This document shows, piece after piece, positions 62,499-64,000 of a stretch of DNA of 64,000 nucleotides. Source of the stretch: CAYZJB01 sp964602985 (GTDB lineage: Bacteria; CLD3; SB21); the NCBI GenBank assembly GCA_964602985.1, contig CAZRTJ010000018.1, positions 1-64,000 of the forward strand, in the 5' to 3' direction. The position numbers and the translations under genes are program-made. Under the pieces are notes generated by a model. It was not told the origin of the DNA, made no database searches, and worked only from the letters and a program-made list of their open reading frames with translations. Every line of letters starts with the position of its first letter. Position 1 is the first letter of the stretch.

Positions 62499-63145
62499 TT
62501 CAGGCCGCGATCTTTGACATGGACGGTTTGCTCATCGATTCGGAGCCGCTCTGGCGCATGGCCGAGAAGGAGGCGCTGGGTCGGGTCGGATTTCGACTCA
62601 CGGATGAAATGTGCGAAGAGGCGGTGGGTCTGCGAGTCCATGAGGTCGTTCATCACTGGTATCGTCACGAACCCTGGCCGGATGCGGATTTGCCGGCGCT
62701 GGAACGTGAGATTGTCGGACGGATGAATCATCTGATCCGGACGCAGGGAAAACCGATGGCCGGCGCGCATGAGGTCGTCGATTTTTTTTGGAAGAGCGGA
62801 ATTCCTATCGCCCTGGCCTCCTCGTCGCATCGCGTACTCATGGACGCCTTTCTTACGACGTCGGGACTCGCAAGCAAGTTTGCCGTCGTTCATTCCGCCG
62901 AACAGGAAGAATATGGCAAGGCGCATCCGGCAGTGTTTCTGTCGGCCGCGCGGTTGCTCGGTGTGCCGCCGCAGGATTGCCTGGTCTTTGAAGACTCGCC
63001 CAACGGAGTGATCGCCGCCCGCGCCGCGCGCATGAAGGTCGTGGCTGTGCCGGAAAAAAATAATCGATCGGAATACGCGACGGCGCACCTCGTACTCCGT
63101 TCTCTTGCCGAGTGGTCAGCAGGGCACTGGGAGCGTCTGCGATGA
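62495..63145 (+). CDS. HAD-superfamily sugar phosphatase (YniC-like)
   Basis: A 216-residue HAD hydrolase: motif I FDMDGLLIDSEP, a helical cap (about 15-85), motif II Ser in LASSSHR, motif III Lys in YGKAHPAVFL, motif IV FEDSPNGVIAARAARM. Close to 2-deoxyglucose-6-phosphatase/YniC. GTG start 62495 is fixed by the GTGA overlap with DUF190. Its stop overlaps the next ATG (ATGA). Confidence 0.92.
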   Translation: MIQAAIFDMDGLLIDSEPLWRMAEKEALGRVGFRLTDEMCEEAVGLRVHEVVHHWYRHEPWPDADLPALEREIVGRMNHLIRTQGKPMAGAHEVVDFFWKSGIPIALASSSHRVLMDAFLTTSGLASKFAVVHSAEQEEYGKAHPAVFLSAARLLGVPPQDCLVFEDSPNGVIAARAARMKVVAVPEKNNRSEYATAHLVLRSLAEWSAGHWERLR

Positions 63146-63651
63146 TTCCGCGAATGCTCGGTCGTCTGCTGCAAGGTCTGACGCTTTGCGGGCTTATTGT
63201 TTTTTCCTTTTGGCTGATCGGTTTCTTGATGCCGTACTACAATATCCGGAATTCATTCGACGTGCGCGCCTCTCAGCGGATCGTCTTCGGACGATGGACG
63301 GATCTTCGTTCCAGTGGTGAGTGGAATACGCGCCTGACGAAGATTCGCGCCCCTTTTCCGTGGCAGATGACCGGGAGGGACAGCGCCGACGTCGACGAAA
63401 CGTGGACAGTGGTCGAGGTGTTTCCGCCCGATTCGCTCGTGCTTCTATCGGTTCGGGACGAGGTTCATATGCAACATCGGATTCGCGTGGAAGCGCTGGA
63501 CTCCGCCCATTCGCGAGTTCGCCGTACGGTGCGTGTGTTTCCTCACGGAGCGTGGTTTGATTCGTGGTTTTTTTTTATCAAATCGCGCTACGAATCGGAC
63601 GTCTACCGGGACGACGACGATTTGCGGGCCTTCGTCGAGCGAGGCGGGTAA
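63142..63651 (+). CDS. Membrane-anchored protein, possible SRPBCC fold
   Basis: A 169-residue protein with one N-terminal helix (LTLCGLIVFSFWLIGFLMPYY), then a beta-rich domain (RIVFGRWTDLRSSGEWN; VDETWTVVEVFPPDSLVLLSV; RIRVEALDSAHSRVRRTV). The pattern fits a START/SRPBCC-like fold, but this is not certain. ATG 63142 overlaps the HAD stop. Its last 49 bases overlap the sigma-factor gene on the other strand. Confidence 0.7.
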   Translation: MIPRMLGRLLQGLTLCGLIVFSFWLIGFLMPYYNIRNSFDVRASQRIVFGRWTDLRSSGEWNTRLTKIRAPFPWQMTGRDSADVDETWTVVEVFPPDSLVLLSVRDEVHMQHRIRVEALDSAHSRVRRTVRVFPHGAWFDSWFFFIKSRYESDVYRDDDDLRAFVERGG

Positions 63652-64000
63652 TCCGGTTTTGATTTCTTCAACGGCTTGATGGAATGGACCGCGCGTTTCT
63701 GACAGCAACAGCAGGCGTGAGGCTGATAGTCGATGAGACTCCCGAGATGATCAAAGTCAAAATGACAACACTCCAGCAAGAGTTCTTTTAACATTTCTCG
63801 GCCCCGTTGCACGCGGGATTTCGCACCCGAAAACGAAATTCCCAGTGTCTGGGCGAGTTCCCTCTGTGACAGATTTTCCAGTTCCGTCTTGCGAATGGCA
63901 TCGCGGTAAGTGTCGGGCAATCGGTCGATCATCGCCTGCAGTGACAGACCGAGTTTGTGATACGCATCGCCCGCTTCGGCATCCTGCGCCAGCTGTTCGA
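63603..64000 (-). CDS. ECF sigma factor, SigZ-like (5' end outside window)
   Basis: At least 131 residues; the frame runs off the right edge, so region 2 is missing. Visible is region 4: LPDTYRDAIRKTELENLSQRELAQTL, with helix-turn-helix ISFSGAKSRVQRGREMLKELL. A cysteine-rich tail follows (ECCHFDFD... to HACCCCQKR), as in SigZ-type factors (PHGCCDCC-like ends), which may bind metal. An anti-sigma gene was not seen. Confidence 0.85.
   Translation of the reverse strand, partial: EQLAQDAEAGDAYHKLGLSLQAMIDRLPDTYRDAIRKTELENLSQRELAQTLGISFSGAKSRVQRGREMLKELLLECCHFDFDHLGSLIDYQPHACCCCQKRAVHSIKPLKKSKPDYPPRSTKARKSSSSR

Overview
The window is bacterial chromosome from a draft assembly: it holds a 100-N scaffold gap, about 55-58% GC overall, densely packed genes and normal Shine-Dalgarno sites. 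The lineage looks like the FCB superphylum or a neighbour. Signs of this are a secreted protein ending in a type IX/Por-type sorting domain (NYPNPFNPTT... to a KM-L-VK end), a DUF5916 outer-membrane protein, an Omp85 protein with TonB/ExbD, and promoters of the form TTGnnn-N17-TAnnTTG. No 16S gene is present, so a phylum name would be a guess.

Layout. 0-1.2 kb: DUF2062 protein, then tRNA-Arg(TCG) followed by a 128-bp tandem repeat built from the 3' half of that tRNA, interrupted by the gap and closed by a terminator. 1.2-12 kb: DUF5916 protein, NUDIX hydrolase, HutI, a lipoprotein, SerS, an Rsm22-like methyltransferase, a response regulator, RecG and a Spy-like protein. 12-20 kb: an aminotransferase operon ending in an amidase-deacetylase fusion (CwlD-like plus PdaA-like), then MATE, TSUP and CLC transporters. 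20.1-24.3 kb: the translation operon rplM-rpsI-rpsB-tsf-pyrH-frr.

24.3-32.8 kb is an accessory island: two tandem copies (plus a decayed third end) of a module made of a beta-propeller lipoprotein gene and a large secreted-protein gene. Near-identical blocks alternate with strongly diverged parts. Only the last secreted protein keeps its sorting domain; the other is cut short by a stop codon. 33-44 kb is housekeeping: SOD, an orphan nuoB, folC, a [2Fe-2S] ferredoxin, a clpP paralogue, a catalytically degenerate PdxJ-like protein, a Xaa-Pro peptidase, rsgA, a rhomboid protease, a three-domain wall hydrolase and an RlmI-like methyltransferase. 44-54 kb: pyrC, yigZ, Omp85, exbD, tonB, a TfoX-N protein, a coiled-coil CsgG-like protein, aroC and an SDR.

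54.5-59 kb is a second accessory island. It has short palindromes with a GGCTnnAGCC core, a formylglycine-generating-enzyme-fold (FGE) secreted protein whose C terminus looks like the variable region of a diversity-generating retroelement, a DUF559 nuclease gene lying between two 256/257-bp elements with perfect 13-bp terminal inverted repeats, and a secreted caspase-like protease. The DUF559 unit is the best candidate here for an undescribed mobile system. 59.2-64 kb: ychF, a GIDE-domain protein, an ICMT-like methyltransferase without a standard start codon, fluC/crcB with DUF190, a HAD phosphatase, a small membrane protein and the 3' part of an ECF sigma gene running off the window.
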